A stretch of 64,000 bases of DNA. Source: Phorcus lineatus (Eukaryota > Mollusca > Gastropoda > Trochida > Trochidae). The notes beneath the pieces are model-generated. The model made no database searches. It was not told where the DNA came from and saw only the letters and a list, made by a program, of their open reading frames with translations. The translations under genes and the position numbers were made by a program. The stretch is taken from NCBI GenBank assembly GCA_921293015.1, contig OV121081.1, forward strand, positions 42,805,877-42,869,876, given 5' to 3'. Positions 25,556-39,560 of the stretch are shown in pieces; the stretch's first letter is position 1; each line of letters opens with the position of its first letter.

Positions 25556-25771
25556 TCAAAGAAAAGTCGATATTGATACTCTAGTCGCCTTCACGGAAGC
25601 CTGGAGGAACCCATTTGCATCCAGTCGAGACACGTTGAATGCACATTGAACACATAAGCAATGTCCCTGTGTAGACCATCTTAATTTCCTAGGTAATATC
25701 ACAACTGAAATCGAATCCTTAATGACAATGGCAAAATAACTTTCCGAAATAATGACATGTACAGTATACAT
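25556..25771 (-). other. Duplicated ORF segment, copy A
   Basis: On the minus strand the segment around 25680-25590 aligns codon for codon with 40565-40460. Both read K/M-M-V-x-T-x-T-L, a Cys pair, VS-[TS]-GCK, then PGF-[RS]-EGD. Copy A then meets a stop after EGD, while copy B stays open. The Cys-rich pattern is loosely PAN/apple-like, but this is only an impression. It could be a decayed exon of a tandemly duplicated gene or simple DNA homology. Confidence 0.25.
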
Positions 25772-27384
25772 GTATTACAAATGTTGGGAAAATCAGTTTC
25801 TATTACTGTTATGACCTCCAGGTTCTTAAAGTAAAAAACGGAAGTAATGTTAATATGTTATTAAGTATAGACCTCTTATTAGTTGTATGTTATCAATCCT
25901 TGAACTCTTAATATATTACATACAAAAATGAAACAAATAATCTTCTTATTTTAAATGGATCCGTCTGAATTTCCAAGAAGAGTCTTCTAAGGTAATCTAA
26001 AATTACAGTCTATTTGAAAGCTATGGACTGATTCATCTCTTACTAACATCATTACTAACAGTCTCGTAAATATTATAGGTTAAATGAGTTATTGTGTATT
26101 TTAACCAGTATTGATTATTGTTTATGTGCTGCGATTGTTTGATCAATGACTAGATAATGCTTTTGTAACAAAGGGTGATGACATTTATAAATAAACAAAG
26201 TCAAGTCTACACTTGACAAAAAGTACTTAAAAAGAAAAGCAGAAAAATAATTTGATGTGTCTTAAGAGGTGATATCCTTATTGTTTGTATTGGGTAAGAT
26301 CTTTAAAGTTTACAAATCAAGCTCAAACTGAAATTGTTAGAAGGAGTTGCCCATTATGTCAAGCTTATAAAGAAATGTTGTTGGTACAGAGTAGATGGTA
26401 ACTTGAAATGATGCATTTGTCAATTTAATGGTCTGCTGGTTCTAATGGGCGGTCACTAAGATTTATAGGCAATCTCTTTAATAGAAAGCAGAAAAAGGGA
26501 AACAAAATACAGCTCATAAATTTTGTCAATAACATATGGGTTATACAACATTTCTCACGTGAACTGTTTCCAGGACAGACTAACATGTTTTGAAGTTTCT
26601 ATGAAATCCCTAACCATTTCTAAATAGGGTAAAATGGCTCATAAAAGAATAATCCATTGTTATACATGAAATAGCTCCTTTACAAATTCATCATTAGTTC
26701 CAATTGTTTGCAAATCAGACTGACAATTGACAAGTAGATGCGAAAACACAAAATCAAAATAATAATCAAAATATTACAAGAATCGGGATGTTTTAAATAC
26801 GGTGTCAAATTAAACCACAGTGCCTATATAAGTCATTTAATACATTAATGGTTGGTGAATATCAATAACGAAACTTCTAGGAATTAGTAACTTGTAACAA
26901 TTGCAGGGTATTACTGAATCTCCACAAACGTGTTTGAAGTACTTTGTAATTGATACTTTCATTCATAACATTATACTTTCAATTATGTGGTACAATTAAA
27001 AGTGAAAACTTCAAAAGGACACGATGCTATAAAAAGCAATTACGATGAAGGTGTTATGATTTTGAAATACAATGGTGCTTGAATCTGATAAAAAAACTGT
27101 TTCCCTCAGTAAATATATAAAATAAATGTTTTTATTTTTATACGTCAACATAAAGCTTTTGAATCGTTGTTAGTCGAAATAAGTTATTTGATGAGCATTT
27201 GTCAGTATATGAAGAAAAGTCTTATAGAATTATCAAATTCAATTTGAGACAGAATTTAAACAATACATTGTAACAATGCCTTCAGGAACCTCGATGAGAT
27301 ATGTAATCTGATGTAATATTCAATTTGCACTATTGTAGTTAGTAAACCGATAAACTGTCTTTTCATCTCCGGAAAAAACACCAA

Positions 27385-28050
27385 CCAGCTTGTGGATAAC
27401 TGTAGCACAATCAGCAGGCACACACTTCGTAAGATTCAACAAGAAGACGAGACGTGTATTTTCTTGGCTTTTATTTCTTCCGAGTACTATACAACTCTGG
27501 CTGTCGATCTTTCTTGCCCGCTTTCCCTCGGCACCCTCACGACGCCCAGCGCGTCCTTTCTCACATTGCTGGCTGTGGCTGTCACCAGCCCAAGGCTGAG
27601 TCCTGGCTGAGACTCAACCCTCAGTCCCGTGGGTGAGACTCAACTCTCTCTCCAGGACGATGGCTGAGAATGAACTTTTTGAAGTCACACCTGGGTCTTA
27701 TATACCCAACAGACTAAGTTGTCAAAACATTGTCACTTGACAACAGCTTAATGATTATTACATACTTAGGGATTACTTGGGGATGGGATTAGCAGAGTAT
27801 AACATAGGTTTCATAACAACTATGTTACATAACACCAACTACTCAATTTGGCTAACATGAGTACAAGTCTAAATAACTTGGAATCGCCAGTTGTGTTATT
27901 GCTGAATTGACTACTTGGATTCCTTGATTCCCACATTGTTCAGGTCGCACAATATTCAGATAGTTCAAACATTCAAGGCATGGAAGCATATCTTACATTA
28001 TTAGGGTAATCATGGCCATTCCTTGATTGCACGGAACAGCTACAGTCCGA
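27385..28050 (-). mobile_element. Probable solo LTR or LTR-like insertion
   Basis: A GC-richer block occurs only in copy A; sequence on both sides (27.13-27.35 and 28.05-28.2 kb) aligns with 41.2-41.37 and about 41.83-42.1 kb in copy B. Read on the minus strand it has a TATATAAG box at 27704-27697, a GC-rich leader, and an AATAAA at 27475-27470 about 230 bases downstream. This is the TATA-to-poly(A) order of an LTR. A TGTTATGTAACATAG-like stretch lies upstream near 27837. I could not fix the termini or a target duplication, and no internal retroelement region adjoins it. Three overlapping plus-strand frames at 27390-27636 lie antisense to it and start mostly at non-ATG codons. Confidence 0.4.
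27697..27704 (-). promoter_or_regulatory. TATA box of the LTR-like block
   Basis: TATATAAG on the minus strand, followed by a GC-rich transcribed-looking region and an AATAAA. Positional inference only. Confidence 0.35.
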
Positions 28051-31000
28051 AAGAATATTCTATTACAGGATAAAGTATTATAACCACCCAAAGTTTGGCA
28101 TTGGTCCTATTTTATTCTGTAGAATCAAACTTCAATTTATTTGTTAAGAGTTTTAATTAAATTAAACTATTGAGTCCTCATATTTTTATGAAAGTTTTAG
28201 TGTATTTGTTATTTGATAGTCAAGAAAAAAGTGTCTGCTTCAAAGTCGATTTTAGAATGCGCTATTGGGAAGTGGTTTTATTCATAAGATTTTCCGTCAA
28301 GTGTTAACACGATTGATACTTACATATACCATCTATATTAACTTATGTATTGAAAAAATGTTTGATTAAGGTTTTTGTTTGCAATTTTCTTTTGAAAAAT
28401 AATTTCAATTTAAAAAAAATGCTGTACGCAATAATAGTTTGTAAGTTAGGCTTGACACTTATCATAACATTTCATAAAAAGTTCTTTGGAGTCATTTCAT
28501 TACAGAATAGATTATTTGCACATTTTGGTAACCTTAAACCTAGTTTTTGCTCAGTCCCTTTGGGGAACCGTTGGCACATTTTAAACAAATTTGTTATCTT
28601 TTTCTTGAAAAGGGCTAAACGTTTGACATTTGTCATTTCTTTCTCAGCATTCTAAGAAAAGTCTAAAGGACATTACATGTATAAGTCGTGCGCAATGTTT
28701 ACATCTAAAGAAATTAAAAGTTTAAACGTTATTCAATTTAGTGAAATATGTTTTGTTTGAAGAACTGTATCATGGTGATTTTAAGTGTCTTCTACTATTG
28801 TACATAAATCTCATTGATCATAAGTCGTATTTAAGAAATAAGCCTTTCAATGATTATTAAAATGTTATAGTGACTACAAGGATGATGTCTATTACATGTA
28901 CATTGAATTGCTTATGCGATAAAATAAAAGTCATAAATGTCATAAATGACAAAATGCAAATTATAAATTACGAGTGTATTCACATGACAAAAAGGTGCAT
29001 TAACATTTATCTGTTCTCACCTTGGAAGTTACATTTGTTTATATTTCTCCGGTCCTTGGAGGTTGCAAATTAGAATCACGTTCTGAATGACATGAAGTAA
29101 CATTATATTGTTAGCGGGGTGATAGCAAAGTTCATCTCGTCGATTTGCATGATTTTTATTCAATATAATTATGTGAGTAAAAAGATAAAACACTTAACTA
29201 AGTCTAGTTTCATAACATCTTTATGAAACCCGTGAATTGCATATGTATCTTGCTTTTGCTTGATAATTATGAAAAGGGACCTCGTTTAGCATTCACAATA
29301 TATCTTATAAATGGTAACCAAGTTAACTATCAGCAATTTTAGCAAATTATCAGTCTTATATATGAAAATAAATGCGTCAAAGAATTAGATAACGTTATTT
29401 GTTCCTGCCTTAAAACACAAGGTTGTTGGTCTCGACATATAGCACATAAATCACTTTTGGATCTTATGATCTTAAGGTATAAAGATGACAAATGACCAAT
29501 GACAATCAAACATTGTTTCTACCTTACACAAAGAGAGTATCGGTAGAAATAGAGGCATCAGCGAGGAACTCATCTATCTACATAAGTAACAAGTTTATCA
29601 CTTTGCTGAAATTGACAAGTGATCAATCAATTTCCACAAAATAAAGTGATCAAGTGCCAACATTATTTTGGAGACAGAACGTTTGGTGCCTTAAATCTAT
29701 TTTCTCGTCTCCTACATGTAAGATTTTTTGTTTAAAAAAGATAGTCATTTTTTATTTATCAATAAGATGACTTTTTGTGCCAACTTCATACTTTTCTTAG
29801 CAGCTTTTAAATGCTGTATATGATAATTGTGACCTTTTTCAGTCACAAAACTTTCTCTACTTACCACTTTTTTGTTTCACTGTCTGAGGCTCATGTATTC
29901 TAAAGTTCCTGACAGTCTTGTAACTGTAAACGTTCACTTAGTGTTATAATGTTAGACCGATTGGCCGTTTAACAGTCAGATACTAAAGTTTTCATTGTCA
30001 CAGTCTCTCTGTTGAAGTAACAAGGGACTATTTGTAACTGTTACAGACATCTCAAAATTAAAATTGACCTTGGCAGACAAATCATAGAAAGAAAATGCAC
30101 TCTTCCTAGCGAAGTCCATCCATTGTTTTATTTTAGATGCCATTCGATTAATGTCTCTTAGCTGCAGCCATTTCTTACGTCAAAAGAATTGATTTGTGAC
30201 TGATTTTTTTTTATTTCACCCTGCTGAATTATGTGTCAAGACATGTTATTTATGTCAGACTTTTCATATTCCTATTTCCTCCCAGAATAATTTTAAAAGA
30301 CCATGACAATGATGATTGCAAGCTATTAATGTGTAAAGAAAACTGTCTCTTTGCAATATTTTAATTCTACAAATCAGTAGATTTTGATGGCTGAATATTA
30401 ACATTTGTTCATGTTAAATTATGTCCAACGAAACAAGCCATTCAAATTGTTTTATAAACGTTGAGTTAAAGAAAATTATTCGTTTAGCTCTGAGCTGTTA
30501 ATTCTAATAAACAATGAAACTGCTTTGAAGATATTAATAGATACTCCATACGATTTATTCTGATAATAGAATAGAATCATTTCTCTTTTTAAATTAATGT
30601 GATATAAACATTCCGTGTTGCAGTGTAGGGCAAAAGTATTATTGAGATACCATCCAATCGATACAATGTAAAACTGAGACGCTTTAACTCCATGGCGGAT
30701 TTAGACCTAACAGTTTGGTAAATTGGCTGGGAACTTGCAAATAACTTAATCGAAACTTATTTAAATTTAGAATTGGATATTCCGTCTCTAAAACAAGGGT
30801 AATTTACATTAACCTTCTTGTCCCTCTCGTCAATGTTCATTACTGTTTTACTATAAGGCTTTGACAGGTACAGGTACAGTAACACAAACATTTTCTGATA
30901 AGAAGAATATTTCGAGGAAACAACTACATTTGTGTAATGATGGTTTGGATGAACGATAATGTAGCGTTTAAATAAATTTACAATGATCGACTGTGTCATT

Positions 31001-32523
31001 TGTTCCTGAAAGGATGCATAATTAAAATAATATTCCCAAATCTTTGATATGGTACATATCACAAATATACAATCTTTATTTATTGATATTGAAATTACTT
31101 TGAAATTCTAGAGTACTAAGATGAATAGAATTGTTCAAATCATTCCTTGTCAGTTTCATATAATTATTCAAATACACATTGCTCTCCCTCAAAGTGTCAA
31201 ACAAAGAGGATTGCCATAGTGATTAGAGATAAAGTATAATCTAAATAAAACTAAAGTGTAAGCAGAAGTAGTACAACAGGCCTTTCACAAACCGTCTTGA
31301 AGTTTTGGTTCGATGTTTTTATTATATATTAACTAAACATATGAAACAAAACAACTCTTAATTTCCTTGTATTTGGTCGTAAATTCTTCTATAGTGATAC
31401 TTCACTATTTTATCTAATGTCAAAGTCGTAATATTCTCATTTAAAAAAGGTGTAATATCATTTGCATGTGTCCTATTATACCAAAACAATTAAGATATAT
31501 CATTATGTGTTTTTGCAAATGAACAATAAACCATTAGTAGATAAATATGTATATCATGTTACGCATTCTCAAAAACCCCGCATTTAGATATTTCTTTTTA
31601 AGGAATACAGGGTCATTATAAGAGTCCTTATTTCATTAAGAAATATCTTTTAGCTTGTGATAACTCCATATATATGTTCCTTTCATCGTACGTTTAATAC
31701 GTAAAACCAGAGCAACGACATTTCCATTTCGTAAAATAACAATATTGGAAATCATTTTAATGAGGTCCACAATGATGGTTTTGTTGATTTATGCTATAAG
31801 TATTCAAAACGCATGAAAAAAATGATTTTTTTTTATGAATTTACAAGGTAATTACAAAATATTTTAGTTAACAGTAATGTTAAAATAAAATGTTTGTAAA
31901 CTTAAAATTCATAACGCAAGGGTTAACCTCTTCAACACTCTATAAGTGAAATAGCAGATTTTTTCCCCAAACATGTTGGCGACAAGAATTTTGAAATAAA
32001 TAAACGAACGGTTAGAGGTTAAAGAAGATCTCTTGAAGGCCGACGTTTTTGGCAAGATTAAAGAGGAGGTAATTTGAGGAGGTTCAAGATAAAGGTTACA
32101 GCGGAACTGATGAAAGAGGTAGGGTATAAACATACAGAGGAACAGTTATAACTTGAAACTATTATGTAGTCCTTAAGAGTCTCCTTAAACTTATGACTGA
32201 GTGATCGTTTTGTTTTTTGTTACTGTAATCATCGTAAAAAGGATGGCAGTCTTGTCTGCGTTTTAAAATATTCCATAAAGCAAGGAAAGTCCACCTATGG
32301 AGCCGCTAATCTGAATTTATTCAATCTGTTTATCCGAAAATAATTAAGAGTTATTTTCGAATTCATAACTTATGTGAATGGTTGATTTTCATATGATAAG
32401 ATGAGAAACAATTCGAAGAATTGTCAATTGTCATCATACGCTGAACATGATACGTCAGTCCGGAAACCTCTCTTCAGGTGAGCCTCACTCATTGTTGTTG
32501 AACTTCCGTGACATCGACAAACG

Positions 32524-32664
32524 TTGGCACTGCTCACTGTCATCACAAAGTGTTATGGTAAATCCAACCATTTCATGGTGATGTTAAAACCAAGAATATT
32601 AACCTTAACTGAGGCAGATGATGTTGCTGCAGCTACAGAACGTATCAGCACTATATTACAACAC
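32524..32664 (+). other. Possible coding exon with a good splice donor
   Basis: A frame open through this stretch includes LTLTEADDVAAATERIST, whose composition is more protein-like than most frames here. It reaches a strong donor, CAC|GTAAGA, at 32665. The nominal first codon is TTG and no acceptor was convincingly placed. The frame continues open past the donor to a TAA at 32752-32754. No domain is recognised and no match was seen in copy B near 46 kb. Confidence 0.18.
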
Positions 32665-32756
32665 GTAAGAGATTTAATGTTTGGGATCAAATTGTCTGCT
32701 ATGGTTTCAGTTCAAAGAAACCCAGTTCTTTATCGTAAAGGAATTAAGCCATAATT

Positions 32757-32870
32757 AATATTTCATCAAACAAGTTCAATTTACTTCAATGAGGTTCATA
32801 AGACCATATAATGAATATTTCATCAAACAAGTTCAAATAACTTCAACGAGGTTCATAACACCAAATAATG
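32757..32870. repeat. Two-copy 57-bp tandem repeat
   Basis: Copies at 32757-32813 and 32814-32870 share ATTTCATCAAACAAGTTCAA, ACTTCAA-GAGGTTCATAA and ATAATGAATAT, with a few substitutions. Confidence 0.85.
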
Positions 32871-33950
32871 AATATGTTACTTTGATGATCCTTACATCAA
32901 AACGTTCGATTGTGAAAATATTCTCACAAAGTAAAATGTTTCCAAAAAGGAGTCTTATATAGCTTAAATACCTAATCCCACAGTAATCAAGATTCGAATG
33001 GTTTAGTTTGAAGCGTATTTGAAAAAGGTGATTGCATTATTTTGATAAGCAATATTCTACTCATTTCGTTATAGTGAGTGTTATTTCGCACAATGAGCAG
33101 CGGAAGTTTTATAAACATTAATTTGCATTGAAAAAACATTGATTTGGTGGTCATTGAGGTTGGTAAGTTTTTTTACGTCATGTCATGTTTATTCATTTAA
33201 ATATTTAAAGTATGTGTTCTCGTTATGTTTACTACACCTAACACAATTTTATGAAAAAACACATACTGTATGGCTGAGCGCATTAACATTTATTGTTCAT
33301 TACATATTTTGTATCTTACAAATGCACAGTAAACTCTATAATACGCATACGTATCTACACACAGGTTGCACTCTCAGAAAATAACATGATAACCTTTTTG
33401 ATAAATATTGTTTAATAATATCTATATTAGCAGAGGAATATATGCTGATTAAGCACGATATGTTTAATAATCTATGATGTGCCTGTCACGAGGATAAGGT
33501 ATCTTTCACAACATCATTAATGCCAAACAGAAACATAGACAATATTGCAACATTAACATATCTTAAACCATCCAACAAGAATTTATATCAACCGAATAAA
33601 ACATAACGCACTATGTCGCCCTTTACCACGGGCCAAGTAATTATTAACATTTCTGATATGCAGCTACGATTTCAGTTACCAACTCTTGATGTGATTTTAA
33701 ACTGTAAAACGTTGGAACAATTTTTAGTCTGTGATAATTGATACCTATCATAAGAACATTAACACAATTTCAACCTGTCAGATTGTTCTACGATACATTT
33801 GATAAGTAAAAGCAAATACAACATCCAATCATATAAAAAAAATGGGATATTGCTGCAAGAAGTTTCAAAGAAAAACATCAATTTAATAAATTAAGGTCAC
33901 ATTTGTTTATACCAAATATTTTGGTACTTTTTATCTATTATAATATAAGC

Positions 33951-34171
<221 letters not shown>

Positions 34172-34555
34172 GTTGATTGTAACCTTAATACCAATTGAAC
34201 TGTTCTTTTTATCGGTTGCCCAAAACATTACAAGCTGGGAGAAATTTGTGACAAAGATTGACCCAAAATGATAGTTGTATACGACCGAAATGCGGAAAGT
34301 TATTTCTTAACACCTACATGTATGTTATGTTTCTCCCGTTTTTCCTATCGTTAGTTTTAAAAGTCCGAGATGTGCATGCAACCTGGCTACGTTACTGCCA
34401 TAATTCATGTTTTACTGCTCTGCAGAATGAACAAGATCCTTCACTACGCTTAACTATTATCACATGGCAGTAAAATCGTTAATACGTAAACACGACCTTT
34501 CTTGATATTCATTTGTTTTTCAATACTAAAAAGCATTTGTCAATCGATCATTGCG

Positions 34556-34556
34556 A

Positions 34557-34613
<57 letters not shown>

Positions 34614-34676
34614 GAGAGAGAGATAGACAGACAGACAGACAGACAGACAAGACAGACAGAGACAGAGCAGAGAGAC
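34556..34676. repeat. (GA)n and (GACA)n microsatellite
   Basis: A GA tract with CAGA interruptions leads into a GACA run at about 34622-34660. It lies about 150-200 bases upstream of the block shared with copy B. Confidence 0.95.
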
Positions 34677-37600
34677 TGAAAACAAATAGACTACATAAAT
34701 AATAGGATTTAGGACTATAATAGATTATAAATATATTTATCTATGCTGTGATTAAATAGTGCACATAAAAAGTGCAAAATGCAATTACATTTGAAAAATA
34801 TAAGAACATTGAGTACGTCTCAGAAAAACTTTCTTTCACTGCTTAGCTCTATACTGTAGTATCTTTAATTGACAATTTAGTTAACAAATTTAAACATATA
34901 TACAAGACTATCCTTGTATCCTTGTAGTTAAAAGCAATCACTTTAAATAAAAAGATGTTTTCAGGATGTTTCATAAACGACCTTAGAAGGCGTTAAGCAT
35001 ACAATCTGTTTCCGCTTGGAAGTCTAGAGTACCGATAAAAAGATATCTCGTCGTTCTTTTTGTAACATTAACACCAATATTGGAACTCATCACTATCAAA
35101 ACGGTGTCAGTGCACTCAGATGAGTTGGTATACAAAATTCTCTGAAAAAGTAAGCCGTGTTTGTATCAAAGGTATAATTAAAGATTGTATCAGAACGTAA
35201 ACCCTGTCTGATCCACGATGTTCAGATATTAGAACCGTGCAATTCTAAATGATTGTTTAAACTCTTTTATGCATATGAAGAAAGAGAAATAAAAATAGTG
35301 CTTTAATCGGCGATTTAGGTAACAAATGCATTATTTTGTACTTGTTTTGACAGGTATCAATTATAAACATTTCGTATGTTCACTACATTTCGTTCAACCG
35401 TAAGTATGCATGTATGTAAGAGACGATCCCTCAACTTCTATGGACTATTTCTCAATGTTACTTTGAACTTTGTCTTACATGGCAAACCATCTATCCGTCA
35501 ACTTTATAAACACGTCTGTGACATATGTTCAGTAGTAGCTTTGAAAAGAGAATTAAAGACAGGGGTGTCATTGGGTATATCGTGCCTCCAACAATATTTC
35601 GGTCATTAACGGACAATTCGACCAAGTAATTTTTACAGTTGCTTCCCTTTAGTCTGTACACAAAGGATGTTCAACTTAATGGGTAAATTATTGTTGCAAA
35701 TGCTATCTAAAATACATAATTTAGAAAGCGTTTTTCTATCGATTGTTAACATCAAAATGCCGCAAATGCAATTATTCTTTCGAATTACGTCTCCTAACGT
35801 CTCACTTTGAGTCTGCCTCTAACGGATGTCATTTGTATGATTGATTCGTAGTTGTAACGAACATAGACAAGAGGGACGAAAAGGCTAATTGTGATTACCC
35901 TTGTTTCTAGAGACGGAATATCTAATTCAAAGATTTCACTATGTGCAATTTACATGATTTACATGTTTTCAGCCGATTGTCATTGCTTTTATCCATCATC
36001 TGTGAATCTGCAATGGCAAGCTGCAGAAATCGTACTTAAAGGTATTTAGTTAAATAAGGAAAGGATCAATAAGGTTTATGTGTTAATAGGCTTTGTATAC
36101 TGTCTAAAGAACTAAGGATATCGTTCAAGAGAAAATATAGTCATGATGTAAGAATATGATTGCGATGTAAGAAATATCATTATTCATATCATTCCTCCTC
36201 ATTGCTTTATAATCATCTTCAAAGCAGTGTACTGTTAGAAGATGTTTGTTTAACTTATATAAATCATTAAATCTAAGAATCAAATTACATCGACCATAAA
36301 GCATATGTTGCTTTTGAAAGACTGCCATGTAATCAAATTGTTTTTTGTAACTGATTATCTTTATTAACACTAATTAATACAAATATAAATCTATTTTCCC
36401 TTAAATTTTCCGAGTTGACGAAACATATGATCCAGACAGTAAGTATTTAATAAGTTCTTAATTGTTGGAAGAAAATGATGACCATTAGGTCTCTGTTGCA
36501 TTTTGATCATATGGAAAGTTCTATTTCTCAGTTTTGAAAAATTACTAAGCTCATTAAAATAAATTATACAACGTTGATATATTTATAGTTAAATGTAATT
36601 TCATAAATATGAAAGATCTATCACCTTTGTACAAAATTGTTAAACTTTTCTTAGTGTGAAGAGACAGATGCTATTGTCTTCAGATAATCAATATTTTATA
36701 AAGCAGGTTTCAATTTGCGTCCCTAAACAAGAAAATGAATATTTTACATTGATGCTCATGTCATCAAAACGGTTGAGTAAGAAAATGTAATCACAATCTT
36801 TATTGTTTAAAAAAAGGGGTCTTTATATGTAATTTGCTTTATGTGGTAATCATACTTAACATATCAAATATGTCCTTGCATGATAATGGTAAAGAGGGTT
36901 TTTTACTGTTTGAAATATCATTAAATTTCGAGATTAAGTTTCAATTTGGAAAAACTGTGTGTAATGTAAAGATGTTCAAACAAATATGATTACTAAAAGA
37001 GAACAGAATCTATTTTTTAAAAACTTTGAAAAATGTTAATGTGCAAAACTATCGACTTTGTTTAACCTCCAGGGAATGTGTCACACTGAATGAACCCCCT
37101 TTGAGACAGAGTATTGTGCCGGATAATGCTTATTTAACTAAGCTCTGTGATGTAATCCTAGATGTCAACTTCCATTAGTTTAAGGCCAAGTTTATATCCA
37201 GAAGACTTTGATTTAATTGAGATAAAACAAACATAGTGTGTAAATAGTGACAGTTTTACCAATGCTTCCCTAACGTAGTCAATCAACATCAACCTTAAGA
37301 GATCTGACTTTTTCTTTGGATTTAACATTGCAAATTTGATTTCTGTAAGATAACAAGAATGTTTCAATCCTATATTAAACATAATGCATTATTATCATCA
37401 ACAACATAACCATAGGTCTCAAATAACTTTATTTTTGAATTGTAACAAGTTCTGGAGCTAAGATGAGCCTAATTGTAAAAATATATTTTGCTAAGATAGT
37501 TGATATTGAATATATCCTCACAACGACGCAGTCGCGGGTATCTAGTGTCCGTCCATGAGTCTGACATTGTGCCAAACCATTTCTCAAAATGACTGTGAAT

Positions 37601-39405
37601 AAATTCAGGTACGAATGTTCAGATGTGCCTTTGATGTGTTCGACCTTAAGGTTGCCAAAACTTTTTCTGAAAACTTCTGACTGAAAATAGCCACATTTTA
37701 CGATTTGTTTCCCTAGCATTTCTCAAAAAAGTAAATGACATGGAAACTTAAAAATTGCTATGATTGTTACCAATGGTGTGTAGATGTGTTCTTGTGGTTA
37801 CAATTCCTGGGTGCAAGTTTTCGTTGAAATCATGACCAAACAACAGGAAAACTACAACTTTGATAATATATGTGACCTATGTGATTACCTCTTACTGTAA
37901 ATATACTATACGTCACCTTCACTTCACTTCGTTTGAATGTTGTCATCAGTCATTGATATGAACTACACTGTCATACAGGCAATCACCCTTTAGGCGGGGT
38001 TATGTGAGCTGCGCTCACTTTTGCCTGGTTACAATTGGTGATCATACATGTAAAATAATATCATAGAATTAAATGCTCGCATATATCTAAAATATAATAA
38101 GGTATTTACTGCAGGTTGCTATTGTTTTATCCGACATTGTAAGTCGAAAGGCCATCATTGTTTTAGCTGCTTATTTGATGCTCGATGGAATTAATACTTG
38201 CGAAGCTATAAGAACAACTTTATTACCTCAAGACGCAATGTTGTCAGTAAACAATTTCTTGCTTCAAGAACCCGGACAGTTGAATTTTCTTTTGTAGTGT
38301 CAGGGTGGCGTTCGACTGCCGTGACAAGCTTCCTGTATATTTGAACGTTTCGACATATGGAAAACACTCATCTACAAATCTGGATTTGTCAACCGCTCTC
38401 ATAAATGCATGGAATTGTTTGGCTATTGCTTATGCTAACACACTAATTGACAGTTTCTCAAGGTGACGCCGATACTTATCAATATCATTAATTAACTGTT
38501 CCATATGAATAAGTCAACCTGTCTTATTGACCTATGCACATTATCATTTGCAATCATGTCTTTATGTCATTTTCCCACTTAGATTCATTAATGTATATAA
38601 TTGGTAGGTGCTTTTTTGCCAGTGGATGATGTAAAAAGATGTTATTCCCACTTTAACTGATTTAAACACATTTTCTTGTGATTGTTTCTGACAGTCCCCA
38701 ACATGTATCCCTTGACAATCCATGCACGTATTCTTTGTACTTTTGAAATCCTAGTTAAATGGCAACCATTGTTGGTGAAAGCTTTAGTATTCAATATACA
38801 CGCATGACACATACAAGAATATTACTTTAAGATGTTTATCGACCTATGAGTTTAATGTTGACAGCTGACCAGGGCATCATTGCTTGTTAGATTATTGATG
38901 AGAAGAACGGCTTGAAGGATGATCTCATCTTTCAACATAAGTAACCCGTATATCACTGAACAGAACTGACAGGTAATCGATTTCTACAAATAAGTCAATC
39001 ATATGCACGACAGTTTAAAAACAAACACGTATTTCGCTGTTTGTTTCTCATTTACGGAGCTTTGGTGATGATAGGTCTTCGAGGGTCACATCCATCAGAA
39101 TATGTATCGCCTGTGGAAATAACTTAAATCAATTTTAACAAAATAATTCCATCACGTTTCCAGACATCAGTATCGACAGAAAGAGGTTTATCAAGTTTCA
39201 TTCGTGTAAGCAGTGACAAGGAGATTACGAGTACTTTGATTTTAAATAAATAAAGGACGTGTCACAATTTTATTCCGCTTGGAGAATGTGGCTCATTTGT
39301 AACCATGGTTACATATGAAAGACCAGTAAACAATCAAATATTTGTTCTAGCTTATTCAGGCGATAATGTTCAACGTGACAAAATTCCAAATGTTTTGATG
39401 GTCAA

Positions 39406-39560
39406 ATAAATAGAGGTTATCATGCGAGGATGTTTTGGGATGGTAAATATCCTGCATTAGGAATAAACATTGTATTTTGCGAGCCTTGGCGAGCTAAATA
39501 CATACTGTTTATTCCTAATGCAGGATATTTAACATCCCAAAAAATACGAGAATGATGACC
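39406..39560. repeat. Long hairpin with CTCGCCAAGGCTCG apex
   Basis: Two arms of about 70 bp, at about 39406-39479 and 39494-39560, are near-perfect reverse complements and share TATCCTGCATTAGGAATAAA. The apex at 39480-39493 reads, on the minus strand, CTCGCCAAGGCTCG. The same 14 bases form the apex of the hairpin at 56706-56865, whose arms are unrelated. No open frame lies inside and no clear target duplication is visible. It sits at the left edge of sequence found only in copy B. Confidence 0.85.

Noticed and set aside
27390..27636. Three overlapping plus-strand frames in the GC-rich block
   Set aside because: Several frames are open at once only because the block is GC-rich; they are antisense to the LTR-like signals and the first begins at TTG.
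28350..28655. 101-codon plus-strand ORF
   Set aside because: The homologous sequence in copy B (42.3-42.66 kb) has indels and stops that break the frame, and the composition is Lys/Phe/Ile-rich as expected by chance.
30757..31062. 101-codon minus-strand ORF
   Set aside because: No domain, no duplicated partner and AT-driven composition.
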